A DNA stretch of 64,000 nt from the NCBI RefSeq assembly GCF_034314105.1, contig NZ_JAVIWJ010000001.1, forward strand, positions 2,481,501 to 2,545,500, written 5' to 3'. A program made the translations under genes and the position numbers. This document shows positions 18,637 to 26,642 of the stretch, in pieces. Position 1 is the first letter of the stretch, and each line of letters opens with the position of its first letter. A model generated the notes under the pieces. The model was not told where the DNA came from. It saw only the letters and a list, made by a program, of their open reading frames with translations, and made no database searches. The DNA comes from Pseudomonas sp. AB6. Its GTDB lineage: Bacteria; Pseudomonadota; Gammaproteobacteria; Pseudomonadales; Pseudomonadaceae.

Positions 18637-18648
18637 TGTAGGACTACA
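18637..18648. promoter_or_regulatory. Palindrome TGTAG-GA-CTACA, candidate XRE operator
   Basis: The two five-base arms lie ten bases before the ATG at 18627 and overlap the ribosome-binding sequence. A further TGTAG sits at 18656. Small XRE regulators usually bind such a site in their own promoter; the link is inference. Confidence 0.4.
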
Positions 18649-18771
18649 ACACTTTGCATGTAGGCTTTTTCCGTGTGTCGGCATCTTAACAGTGGACAGA
18701 GTGCAGGTGCGTAGTCTCAATGCGCCTGGATTTTATTCATTTACGCGAATTCACTCTATTGGCACGCCCCA

Positions 18772-19224
18772 TCATTCCTTGTGATGCTCAAGCTCAAGCA
18801 ACGCAGGCGTCGCGGGCAGACGCTCGACTGCTGCAAGTTTTTCAACTGACTGCATGGCACGCCAAGCTCGAAAGGCATCAAGTTCAGCCTCCAGGGTCTT
18901 CATGACCCAACCTAACACCACGATGTCATCAAGCATGCCAATCACTGGAATCCAATCAGGAATAAGATCGATGGGGCTTAGGAAATACATCAGTCCCGCC
19001 ACCACCGAGACCATAGCCTGGGGGCTGATCGCGCGGTACTCGCCGCGCCAATACGCCAGGCACAACGCTTGCAACAACCGCAGATCGTCTTTGAGTTTGC
19101 CCAGCCGATTCCCTTCGGCCGCCCCCTTGCGCGCTACCGCGAACAGCAACGCCGGTAAACGCCCAGCGGTAATCAAGCGCTGAGCCATAGGGATAAACCG
19201 AAGCAGATTCCAAGGCATTTTCAT
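18772..19224 (-). CDS. YkvA-family (DUF1232) membrane protein
   Basis: The 150-residue protein carries the DUF1232 core: a helix MVSVVAGLMYFLSPIDLIPD followed by WIPVIGMLDDIVVLGWVMK, with the conserved SPIDLIPD and DD pair between two membrane segments. GGGAG precedes the ATG. Function of the family is unknown. It stands alone, with a 400-base gap upstream. Confidence 0.9.
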   Translation of the reverse strand: MKMPWNLLRFIPMAQRLITAGRLPALLFAVARKGAAEGNRLGKLKDDLRLLQALCLAYWRGEYRAISPQAMVSVVAGLMYFLSPIDLIPDWIPVIGMLDDIVVLGWVMKTLEAELDAFRAWRAMQSVEKLAAVERLPATPALLELEHHKE

Positions 19225-19312
19225 AATGACTCCCGTTGAATGATTGCGACCTGCTGTAGGAATTCGACTTCAGCGGATGCGCGTCATCAGCAACTTTAAC
19301 GGCGTATAAATG

Positions 19313-19335
19313 TTATCCACACAAGTTGTGGATAA
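19313..19335. other. Two perfect DnaA boxes, head to head
   Basis: TTATCCACA at 19313-19321 and its exact inverse TGTGGATAA at 19327-19335 are separated by five bases. Both match the strict consensus. The pair lies in the 407-base gene-free stretch 19225-19631 between the YkvA and FKBP genes, which otherwise holds only the FKBP terminator. Such pairs occur in DARS/datA-type control loci and in DnaA-regulated promoters. No dnaA, dnaN or gidA lies nearby, so this is not oriC. Confidence 0.7.
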
Positions 19336-19583
19336 CCTTGTGAACAGAGCCACTTTTCTGGCCTAAGAATCCCGGATTACAGGGCTTACGCTCAAATCGG
19401 GCGTTTTTTACTCACATTAAAAATCGCATAAATTCGTTGACTTGAGACCTGACAGAAGCTACCCCCACTACTTAACCCGGAGCCGAGTTAATCGTCCTAC
19501 AATCACGCCTCTATCAACACGCCTGTAGACGCTATTACGACTACATTAAAACTAATCTGTTCGCCGACGAACACCAGATACGA

Positions 19584-19609
19584 CAACGCCCCGTCGAGAC
19601 GGGGCGTTG
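19584..19609 (-). terminator. Terminator of the FKBP gene
   Basis: The stem CAACGCCCCGTC / GACGGGGCGTTG has up to 12 pairs and a very small loop, 23 bases past the stop at 19632 in the minus direction, followed by a T-poor tail (TCGTATC). Confidence 0.8.
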
Positions 19610-19631
19610 CGGTCAAACCGGAGAAGCTCTA

Positions 19632-20360
19632 TTACTTGGCGGCTGGCACGTCAGGCGCTTCTGCAGCAGCAGGGTCCTTGATGGCAAGCAGTTCAAGATC
19701 GAAAACCAATACTGAGTTGGCGGGAATCGTAGGACTTGGGCTCTGCGCGCCGTAAGCCAGGTCGCTAGGAATGTAAAGTTTGACCTTTTCGCCAACGTGC
19801 ATCAGTTGCAGACCTTCGACCCAACCTGGAATCACGCCGCTTACTGGCAAATCAATCGGGCTGCCACGCTCAACGGAACTGTCAAAAACTTTCCCGTCAG
19901 TCAGCTTGCCGGTGTAATGAACCGTCACTATGTCGGTCGGCTTAGGCTGAGGGCCATCGGCTTTTTTGATGATTTCGTATTGCAAGCCAGAAGCCGTAGT
20001 GGTTACTTCCTTACGCTTGCCGTTTTCTTCAAGGAACTTTTTGCCCGCAGTGGCCGACTCTTCGCTCATCTTGGCCATGCGCGCTTCAGCACGTTTCTGC
20101 AAGGCAGCAAAAGCTTCAACCAGCTCGTCGTCCTTGAGCTTCTGTTCTTTTTTGCCGACGGCATCTTCGATGCCTTGGGCTACGGCTTTGGAATCCAGAT
20201 CATCCATGCCTTCTTGAGCCAGGCTTTTGCCCATGTTCAAGCCGATGCCATACGAAGCTTTCTGTGCCGGTGTTTTCAGCTCTACATTGGTATGCGAGTC
20301 ACAACCCGCCAGTACCAGACCAACCAGGGCTACCGCCGCCGCCAACCGATGCTGTTTCAT
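19632..20360 (-). CDS. FKBP-type peptidyl-prolyl isomerase lipoprotein
   Basis: The start at 20360 has AAGGA upstream and gives MKQHRLAAAVALVG followed by the lipobox LAGC at about residue 20; the frame back to 20456 has no ribosome site. The 242-residue protein has the Mip/FkpA-like helical dimerisation arm (residues about 30-125) and a C-terminal FKBP domain with VHYTGKL, GKVFDSS, VIPGWVEGLQ, YIPSDLAYG and FDLELL. It should fold proline-containing proteins in the periplasm, anchored to a membrane. Confidence 0.93.
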   Translation of the reverse strand: MKQHRLAAAVALVGLVLAGCDSHTNVELKTPAQKASYGIGLNMGKSLAQEGMDDLDSKAVAQGIEDAVGKKEQKLKDDELVEAFAALQKRAEARMAKMSEESATAGKKFLEENGKRKEVTTTASGLQYEIIKKADGPQPKPTDIVTVHYTGKLTDGKVFDSSVERGSPIDLPVSGVIPGWVEGLQLMHVGEKVKLYIPSDLAYGAQSPSPTIPANSVLVFDLELLAIKDPAAAEAPDVPAAK

Positions 20361-20729
20361 ACTGATTCCTTGTTCATGCGCCAATAGGGCAAACGAGTAA
20401 AGCCGCGAGCTTATCAGGCTGCCGCGATCAATGGCTACCGGCATGAGAGGCGACAAAGACAGATAAGTTCAGGTATCCAAACGTTTTATTAGCTTGCCTG
20501 TGAGTCGTACAGCATCGGTTCAGCTATACCAAAGAGGCCTTTTGCCTTCTGGGAGCACGTTCGCCAGCGGCCTTTGGGCAATACGGTCAAATCAAAATTA
20601 TTCTCGCAAGCCCTGTTCAATCAGAGCATGGCGTGATTACGTAGGCCATATTACTGAGAAAATGGCTACTTGCCATCAACGCATTGGCTCAGGCATAAGG
20701 GGGCTATCACTCAACAAGGAGGTTTCACG
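20361..20729. other. Intergenic region between divergent FKBP and cytochrome genes
   Basis: The 369 bases must carry promoters for both genes. I find no confident -35/-10 pair, no RNA gene and no coding remnant here. The 3' end holds AAGGAGG, which fixes the TTG start of the cytochrome gene. Confidence 0.5.
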
Positions 20730-22538
20730 TTGCGCTTTATTTCCCGAGTTTTTCTGCTGATTGCGGTCTTGCTGTGCGCGGCTTTGGCGGTTGTTCTCTA
20801 CTACGTCGCCAATCCAAAACTGCCGTTCTATGTACCCGCACAACAGCTGCATTACCTTGAGCAATGGAGCGAAGAGGACCGCCAAACGTTTTATTACACA
20901 CCCCAAGGTACTCAAGTAAAAAACCTGCGCTATGACTGGTTCAGCGCGCTAGAACTGCCCTTCTCTGATAAACGCTTCGCGACGCCGGAGTATTTGGCGC
21001 GTTTTGGCTTTCTGGTGGACCCGAAACAAAAGGCGACGACCATTAATCCGGGCAACCTGCCTGTGGGCTTTGCCCAGCATCAAAATCCTGGCAGCAGCGA
21101 GCAGTATCTAGAGATCACCTGCTCCGCTTGCCACACCGGGGAATTACGCTTTAAAGGCCAGGCACTGCGCATCGACGGTGGATCGGCTCAGCATGTATTG
21201 CCTTCCAGTGTCCCGACGTTGCGCGGTGGCAGTTTCGGTCAGGCGCTGGTCGCCAGCCTGTTTGCAACTTATTACAACCCTTGGAAGTTTGAACGCTTCG
21301 CACGCAAGGTTCTTGGTCAAAACTACGACACGCAACGCGAGCGTCTGCGCACCGACTTCAAACAATCACTGGATATCTTTTTACACGCGGCCTGGAACGA
21401 CACCCACCGTGGGCTTTATCCCACCGAAGAAGGGCCAGGCCGTGCAGACGCTTTCGGGCGCATCGCCAATGCCGCCTTCGGCGACGCGATTTCCGAGAAA
21501 AACTACCGTATCGCCAACGCGCCCGTGGATTACCCGCAGCTTTGGGACATTTGGAAATTCGATTGGGTGCAGTGGACCGGTTCAGCTCGCCAACCCATGG
21601 CACGTAACATCGGTGAAGCCCTTGGCGTGGGCGCTACGTTGAATTTGTTCAATGTTGAAGGTCACGCTCTGACCGGCGACGCCCGCTATCCCTCGAGTGC
21701 AAGGGTTCAGGACCTTCATCGAATAGAAGACACCCTGCAACGGCTCAAACCGCCGAGGTGGCCTGAAGAGTTGCTGGGCGTTGTTGACCGCCCACTTGCC
21801 GCGCAGGGAAAGCTACTGTTCCAGAAGAATTGTGCCGGGTGTCACGTACCGCCAACGAAGCAATCCTATGACCGTCCGATACTAGAGCTGACAATGCTGC
21901 CTGTCGCGGAGATTGGCACCGACCCCAATACCGCCAATAACATTGCCGATCAGCGTTACGACTTGAGCGCGCTGAAATGGGATCCGCAAGCGCTAACGGC
22001 GCTGGACGTCGAGCTGGTTCCTGAATCTGATGTCCCAGTGGACCCAAGTCAGATCTCGATGGCCAAAGGGCTGGCTTATATCACTGCATTCGTCGAAAAC
22101 CGGGCGTACCGCGACTTAAAAATTTCGCTTGCTGAAAGCCATCGTCTGAACGGCTTTGGCTTGCCGATCAGCGTCCGTGAAGTGCGGGCTTACCGCGCCC
22201 GGCCGCTGGAAGGTGTCTGGGCTACCCCACCGTTTTTGCACAACGGCTCGGTTCCTAACCTCTACCAATTGCTGTCGCCACAGGATGAACGCGCCACGAC
22301 TTTCTATACCGGTAGTTTTGAATACGATCCCAGTCATCTGGGCTACCGCACAGAAGCCTTCGCTGGCGGCTTTTTATTCGACACAAAAAAGTCCGGCAAC
22401 CACAACAGCGGTCATGAGTTTCGCGCCGGACCCCGTGGCAACGGTGTAATTGGCAGGCAGCTGCAACCCCAAGAACGCTGGGCCCTGTTGGAGTACCTGA
22501 AGGTGCTAGGTGGCCCACTCGAATCAGAACTGCCATAA
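20730..22538 (+). CDS. Membrane-anchored di-haem cytochrome c (peroxidase-like)
   Basis: TTG at 20730 is chosen because AAGGAGG sits seven bases upstream; the frame opens further upstream but without a site. The product is about 602 residues: one N-terminal membrane helix (FLLIAVLLCAALAVVLYYV), a first haem motif CSACH near residue 133, and a second CAGCH near residue 370 followed by a peroxidase-like C-terminal half (GVWATPPFLHNGSVPNL). The layout fits the large di-haem cytochrome c peroxidase-like / RoxA-like family. It is periplasmic. The catalase-like gene follows after 33 bases, so both likely act in peroxide handling. Confidence 0.85.
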   Translation: MRFISRVFLLIAVLLCAALAVVLYYVANPKLPFYVPAQQLHYLEQWSEEDRQTFYYTPQGTQVKNLRYDWFSALELPFSDKRFATPEYLARFGFLVDPKQKATTINPGNLPVGFAQHQNPGSSEQYLEITCSACHTGELRFKGQALRIDGGSAQHVLPSSVPTLRGGSFGQALVASLFATYYNPWKFERFARKVLGQNYDTQRERLRTDFKQSLDIFLHAAWNDTHRGLYPTEEGPGRADAFGRIANAAFGDAISEKNYRIANAPVDYPQLWDIWKFDWVQWTGSARQPMARNIGEALGVGATLNLFNVEGHALTGDARYPSSARVQDLHRIEDTLQRLKPPRWPEELLGVVDRPLAAQGKLLFQKNCAGCHVPPTKQSYDRPILELTMLPVAEIGTDPNTANNIADQRYDLSALKWDPQALTALDVELVPESDVPVDPSQISMAKGLAYITAFVENRAYRDLKISLAESHRLNGFGLPISVREVRAYRARPLEGVWATPPFLHNGSVPNLYQLLSPQDERATTFYTGSFEYDPSHLGYRTEAFAGGFLFDTKKSGNHNSGHEFRAGPRGNGVIGRQLQPQERWALLEYLKVLGGPLESELP

Positions 22539-22571
22539 GCGCGTAAGTGCGCCGGATACAAGGATCAACAC

Positions 22572-23708
22572 ATGCTGACCAAACTCTGGGTCCGCCTCGG
22601 CGCGTTTCTGGGCAAGACCTTGCTCAAGTTGCTGGCACTTGGCCTGATCGGATGGCTGCTGGCAACCACTTGGTATGCATGGCACTACCGCGGGCCGGTG
22701 TCGGCGCAGGAGCAGATTCCGCCTGAGGAATCAGCGATGTCCCAAGACATCATCCAGACCGCCATTCAGATCGTCGATCAACACCGCGAAAGTACTCGTT
22801 ATCTGCGGGATGCCCATGCCAAAGCCCATGGCTGCGTGAATGCACAGGTTCAAGTGCTGAACGATCTCGCTCCGGCACTGCGCCAAGGCGTGTTCGCCGA
22901 GCCAGGTAAAATCTGGCAAGCGTCGATGCGCCTGTCCAACGGCAACGCTTTCCCGCAGTTTGACAGCATCAAAGATGCGCGCGGCATGGCCATCAAATTG
23001 ATGGATGTACCCGGCACGCAGTTGTTAGCCAACCAACAAGGACGCGGCGAGCAGGATTTCGTGATGTTCAGTCATCCGAATTTTTTCGTCAGCGATGTCG
23101 CTGAATATCGTCAGAACATCGCTGCCCAGGCCAACGGTCAAACCGGCCTGGCGTTTTTCCCAAACTGGGACCCGAGAACCTGGCAAATCCGCCACCTGTT
23201 CATTGCATTGGGCACGCTGGCACCGGCGCCTGATAGCCCGACCCAGGTCACTTACTACTCGGTATCGCCTTACAAGTTCGGCGCCGCCAATGCCAAGTTC
23301 CGGGTCGCGCCGGACCCGCAAAACTGTCCCGACTACGCGCTGCCGCTCCAGAATCGGAAAATGCCAAACTTCCTGCGCGGCGCACTGACTCAGCAATTGT
23401 CGACAGATAGAGTGCCCGCTTGCTTTGTTCTACAGATCCAGCGGCAAGACTCAAGCAAGTTTATGCCCATCGAAGACACCAGCATTGAATGGAAGGAAAG
23501 TGACGCGCCGTTCGAAACGGTCGCCTCAGTGAAAATTCCAGCGCAAGACTTCGACACCCCAGAGCTAAATCTGGCGTGCGATAACGAATCATTCAGTCCC
23601 TGGTTTGGTATCACTGACCACCGCCCGATTGGTGGTATCAACCGTCTGCGCAAAGCGGTGTACGACGCGGTAAGCGAGTACCGCCATGCGCGTAACGCCG
23701 AACAATAA
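22572..23708 (+). CDS. Catalase-family haem protein, membrane-anchored
   Basis: The 378-residue protein has an N-terminal membrane helix (LLKLLALGLIGWLLATTWYA) and a catalase-like body with HAKAHGCVNAQVQVL, FPQFDSIKDARGMAIKL, RGEQDFVMFSHPNFFVSD and a C-terminal INRLRKAVYDAVSEYR. It is shorter than true catalases and belongs to the srpA/catalase-related peroxidase class. It forms an operon with the cytochrome gene upstream. Peroxidase rather than catalase activity is likely, at the periplasmic face. Confidence 0.85.
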   Translation: MLTKLWVRLGAFLGKTLLKLLALGLIGWLLATTWYAWHYRGPVSAQEQIPPEESAMSQDIIQTAIQIVDQHRESTRYLRDAHAKAHGCVNAQVQVLNDLAPALRQGVFAEPGKIWQASMRLSNGNAFPQFDSIKDARGMAIKLMDVPGTQLLANQQGRGEQDFVMFSHPNFFVSDVAEYRQNIAAQANGQTGLAFFPNWDPRTWQIRHLFIALGTLAPAPDSPTQVTYYSVSPYKFGAANAKFRVAPDPQNCPDYALPLQNRKMPNFLRGALTQQLSTDRVPACFVLQIQRQDSSKFMPIEDTSIEWKESDAPFETVASVKIPAQDFDTPELNLACDNESFSPWFGITDHRPIGGINRLRKAVYDAVSEYRHARNAEQ

Positions 23709-23740
23709 TTGGCGGCGGCAACGTCTGTTCGCACAACGGA

Positions 23741-23813
23741 GTAGGAGCCGAAGGCTGCGATCAGTCAAAGAGACCTTCGCCAATAAGTTGGCCCCTGCAA
23801 AGGGCCTCCTACC
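23741..23813. repeat. REP-like intergenic repeat pair
   Basis: GTAGGAGCCGAAGGCTGCGATC at one end and GGGCCTCCTAC at the other form an inverted pair of the GTAGGAG type common between Pseudomonas genes. Only this copy shows the full arrangement in the window; a partial one occurs near 41157. Confidence 0.5.
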
Positions 23814-23831
23814 GGTAAATTTCGCACAAAA

Positions 23832-23858
23832 AAAAACGACCCTAAGGTCGCTTTTTTT
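23832..23858. terminator. Bidirectional terminator, catalase-like gene / tRNA operon
   Basis: The stem CGACC (23837) / GGTCG (23846) is flanked by an A-run on the left and CTTTTTTT on the right, so it has a T-tract in both directions, between the stop at 23708 and the 3' end of tRNA-Asp. Confidence 0.8.
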
Positions 23859-23892
23859 GCTTCAAGGAGTTCAAGGGCCTTGAAACGTAATA

Positions 23893-23969
23893 TGGCGCAG
23901 CGGACGGGACTCGAACCCGCGACCCCCGGCGTGACAGGCCGGTATTCTAACCGACTGAACTACCGCTGC
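23893..23969 (-). tRNA. tRNA-Asp (GTC)
   Basis: The 77-base gene folds with acceptor GCAGCGG / CCGCTGC, discriminator G and encoded CCA. The anticodon loop CTGTCAC gives GTC, and the T-loop GGTTCGAGTCC is standard. It follows tRNA-Val by 20 bases in the same transcript. Confidence 0.97.
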
Positions 23970-23989
23970 GCGTAACACTAAGAAGGAAT

Positions 23990-24065
23990 TGGTGGGTGAT
24001 GACGGGATCGAACCGCCGACCCGCTGCTTGTAAGGCAGCTGCTCTCCCAGCTGAGCTAATCACCC
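23990..24065 (-). tRNA. tRNA-Val (TAC)
   Basis: The 76-base gene has acceptor GGGTGAT / ATCACCC, D-loop AGCTCAGCTGGGAGAGC, anticodon loop CTTACAA (TAC), T-loop GGTTCGATCCC and an encoded CCA. It is first in the tRNA-Val-Asp operon. Confidence 0.97.
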
Positions 24066-24086
24066 TTCACTCTCGGTGTGGCGCGC

Positions 24087-24115
24087 ATTCTATATAGCGA
24101 CCCTACCTCTGGCAA
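24087..24115 (-). promoter_or_regulatory. Sigma-70 promoter of the tRNA operon
   Basis: On the minus strand, TTGCCA and TAGAAT are separated by exactly 17 bases, followed by the GC-rich discriminator GCGCGCC, which is typical of stringently controlled stable-RNA promoters. It lies about 22 bases before tRNA-Val. Confidence 0.75.
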
Positions 24116-24225
24116 GCACTTTCTAAAATACTTTTATAATGCCGCCAAAGGCTTAGCGCAGGGTTGGCCGCAGACGCTGAGGAGGGAATAATGCCCCCCT
24201 TTGCACATAAGGAGAGCTTTACCCC

Positions 24226-25146
24226 ATGTGGTTCAAAAACCTGCTTGTCTATCGCCTGACCCAAGATCTGCCTTTTGATGCTGAGGCGCTGGAAACCGCA
24301 TTGGCGACCAAACCCGCGCGCCCATGTGCCAGCCAGGAGTTGACCACTTACGGTTTCGTGGCTCCGTTCGGCAAAGGCGAGGACGCACCCCTTGTCCACG
24401 TCAGCGGCGATTTCCTACTGATAGCTGCGCGCAAAGAAGATCGTATTCTGCCCAGCAGCGTTGTGAATGACGCAGTAAGAGAGAAGATCGAAGAGATCGA
24501 AGCCGAACAAATGCGCAAGGTCTATAAGAAGGAGCGCGATCAGCTCAAGGACGAAATCATCCAGGCGTTCTTGCCCCGTGCCTTTATTCGTCGCGGCTCG
24601 ACCTTTGCCGCCATCGCACCGAAGCAGGGTCTGATCCTGGTCAACGCTTCCAGCCCGAAACGCGCAGAAGACCTGCTGTCTACGTTACGTGAAGTGATCG
24701 GCTCATTACCGGTGCGCCCTCTGACCGTGAAAGTCTCGCCAAGCGCGACCATGACTGAATGGGTCAAAACCCAAAAAGCGGCTGACCACTTCTTCGTGCT
24801 TGATGAATGTGAGCTGCGTGACACCCACGAAGATGGCGGCATTGTTCGATGCAAGCGCCAAGACCTGACCAGCGAAGAAATCCAGCTGCACTTGAGCACC
24901 GGAAAAGTGGTCACTCAACTGTCGCTGGCCTGGCAGGACAAACTGTCGTTTGTGCTTGACGACAAGATGGTGATCAAGCGCCTGAAGTTCGAAGATTTGC
25001 TGCAAGACCAGGCGGAACAGGACGGCGGCGAAGAAGCCCTTGGCCAGTTGGATGCCAGCTTTACCCTAATGATGCTGACCTTCGGTGAGTTCCTGCCGGA
25101 GCTGTTCGAAGCGTTAGGAGGCGAAGAACTGCCGCAGGGCATTTAA
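24226..25146 (+). CDS. rdgC: Recombination-associated protein RdgC
   Basis: The 306-residue protein begins [18 protein letters not shown] and has the family's conserved [22 protein letters not shown] and [11 protein letters not shown]. RdgC is a nucleoid DNA-binding ring protein that limits RecA activity. AAGGAGAG precedes the ATG. Length is normal. It is divergent from the tRNA operon. Confidence 0.97.
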   Translation: MWFKNLLVYRLTQDLPFDAEALETALATKPARPCASQELTTYGFVAPFGKGEDAPLVHVSGDFLLIAARKEDRILPSSVVNDAVREKIEEIEAEQMRKVYKKERDQLKDEIIQAFLPRAFIRRGSTFAAIAPKQGLILVNASSPKRAEDLLSTLREVIGSLPVRPLTVKVSPSATMTEWVKTQKAADHFFVLDECELRDTHEDGGIVRCKRQDLTSEEIQLHLSTGKVVTQLSLAWQDKLSFVLDDKMVIKRLKFEDLLQDQAEQDGGEEALGQLDASFTLMMLTFGEFLPELFEALGGEELPQGI

Positions 25147-25169
25147 CGCGTCATACCACTCCGCTGTTT

Positions 25170-25193
25170 TGCGCTACCGGCAGCGGTAGCGCA
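25170..25193 (+). terminator. Hairpin after rdgC
   Basis: The perfect nine-pair stem TGCGCTACC / GGTAGCGCA has a six-base loop and lies 24 bases past the rdgC stop. Its T-tract is poor (CGCTTTCTC), so termination may be partial, with readthrough into the transporter gene. Confidence 0.5.
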
Positions 25194-25224
25194 CGCTTTC
25201 TCACTATAAAAACAGGATCAGACC

Positions 25225-26181
25225 ATGCGTGCGCTGGCTGCGTTGAGTCGCTTTGTGGGCAATACTTTCGCTTATTGGGTGCTGTTGTTTGCCGTGTTGG
25301 CGTTTGTGCTGCCCCAATGGTTTATAGGGTTGAAAAGCGCCATCGTGCCGTTACTCGGCTTGGTGATGTTCGGCATGGGCCTGACGCTCAAGGTTGATGA
25401 TTTTTCAGAAGTCGCTCGCCATCCATGGCGTGTGGCCTTGGGCGTTATCGCCCATTTCGTGATCATGCCCGGAGTGGCCTGGTTGTTATGCCGAGTGTTT
25501 CATTTGGCCCCAGAAATAGCCGTCGGTGTGATTTTGGTGGGCTGCTGCCCAAGCGGAACCTCTTCCAATGTCATGACCTGGCTGGCCCGGGGCGACTTGG
25601 CGTTGTCGGTCGCGATTGCCGCCGTGACCACTCTTCTCGCCCCATTGATGACACCGGCATTGATTTGGTTACTGGCCTCAGCCTGGCTGCCGGTGTCCTT
25701 CATGGATATGTTCTGGTCGATTCTGCAATTAGTGCTACTGCCTATCGTTCTCGGCGTCGTTGCACAACGCGTACTCGGACCACGGGTGAAAGCTGCAGAA
25801 GAGGTATTGCCGCTGGTGTCTGTGGTCAGCATCGTCATGATCGTCGCCGCCGTGGTCGCCGCGAGCCAAGCGAAAATCGCTGAATCCGGGTTGCTGATCA
25901 TGGCCGTGGTCATCCTGCACAACAGCTTCGGCTTCGTGCTGGGCTACTTCACTGGCAGGTTGTTCAAGCTGCCTTTGGCTCAACGCAAATCCTTGTCGCT
26001 GGAAGTCGGCATGCAAAATTCCGGGCTCGGCGCCGCACTGGCCAGCGCACACTTCACGCCATTGGCTGCTGTGCCAAGCGCCTTGTTCAGTGTTTGGCAC
26101 AATATTTCCGGGGCGCTGCTTTCTACTTACTTCCGGCGCATGAGTGAGAAGGCGGATCGGGAAGCGGCCAACACTCTGTAG
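25225..26181 (+). CDS. Bile acid:sodium symporter (BASS) family transporter
   Basis: The 318-residue inner-membrane protein has about nine to ten membrane helices. The motifs LLGLVMFGMGLTL, GVILVGCCPSGTSSNVMTW and EVGMQNSGLGAALAS match the sodium-binding crossing helices of the BASS/SBF family (YocS-like). The substrate in Pseudomonas is not known; organic anions such as pantoate or keto acids are reported for relatives. AGGA precedes the ATG. Confidence 0.9.
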   Translation: MRALAALSRFVGNTFAYWVLLFAVLAFVLPQWFIGLKSAIVPLLGLVMFGMGLTLKVDDFSEVARHPWRVALGVIAHFVIMPGVAWLLCRVFHLAPEIAVGVILVGCCPSGTSSNVMTWLARGDLALSVAIAAVTTLLAPLMTPALIWLLASAWLPVSFMDMFWSILQLVLLPIVLGVVAQRVLGPRVKAAEEVLPLVSVVSIVMIVAAVVAASQAKIAESGLLIMAVVILHNSFGFVLGYFTGRLFKLPLAQRKSLSLEVGMQNSGLGAALASAHFTPLAAVPSALFSVWHNISGALLSTYFRRMSEKADREAANTL

Positions 26182-26250
26182 ATGCCAACGTGCTGGCCGG
26201 CTGCTTGCAAGCTTGCCCTTGGGCCGAGAATGTGCAAAATACTGCCCACA

Positions 26251-26313
26251 GTCAGGACGACCTGACCGTTACATCAGAAAAACCCATCCGAGGACGACCT
26301 CACGTTGGAGGTC
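26251..26313 (+). promoter_or_regulatory. Guanidine-II (mini-ykkC) riboswitch
   Basis: Two short hairpins carry the ACGA tetraloop typical of this riboswitch: GTCAGG-ACGA-CCTGAC at 26251-26266 and GAGG-ACGA-CCTC at 26290-26301. A competing hairpin, GACCTC (26296) with GAGGTC (26308), would bury the GGAGG that serves the ATG at 26317. Guanidinium binding to the second loop should therefore free the ribosome site, an ON switch. The downstream gene, gdx, exports guanidinium, which is the known pairing for this class. Confidence 0.9.
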
Positions 26314-26316
26314 ATC

Positions 26317-26631
26317 ATGTCTTGGATCATTTTGGTTTTTGCCGGTCTGTTTGAAGTCGGTTGGGCCGTCGGCCTGAAGTACACCGACGGTTTCTCCCGC
26401 CCGATTCCCACGGCCCTCACCGTCACAGCGATCATCATCAGCCTCAGCTTGCTGGGCCTCGCCATGAAAGAATTGCCGCTGGGTACCGCCTATGCCATCT
26501 GGACTGGCGTTGGCGCAATTGGCACAGTGATCGCGGGAATCATTTTGTTTGGCGAGTCCATGGCGCTGTTTCGGCTGGTCAGTGTTGGGCTGATTCTGTG
26601 TGGATTGGTGGGGTTGAAGCTGAGTACTTGA
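26317..26631 (+). CDS. gdx: Guanidinium exporter Gdx (SugE, SMR family)
   Basis: The ATG at 26317 follows GGAGG; the frame back to 26305 is part of the riboswitch leader. The 104-residue protein has four membrane helices and the SMR signature: [20 protein letters not shown] with the essential Glu in helix one, and [17 protein letters not shown]. The GLKYT stretch and the riboswitch point to the Gdx subclass (formerly SugE), which antiports guanidinium and protons. Confidence 0.95.
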   Translation: MSWIILVFAGLFEVGWAVGLKYTDGFSRPIPTALTVTAIIISLSLLGLAMKELPLGTAYAIWTGVGAIGTVIAGIILFGESMALFRLVSVGLILCGLVGLKLST

Positions 26632-26642
26632 GCCGTTTGCGG

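Noticed and set aside
19313..19335. oriC
   Set aside because: Only two boxes, no AT-rich unwinding element and no dnaA/dnaN/gidA/rpmH neighbours.
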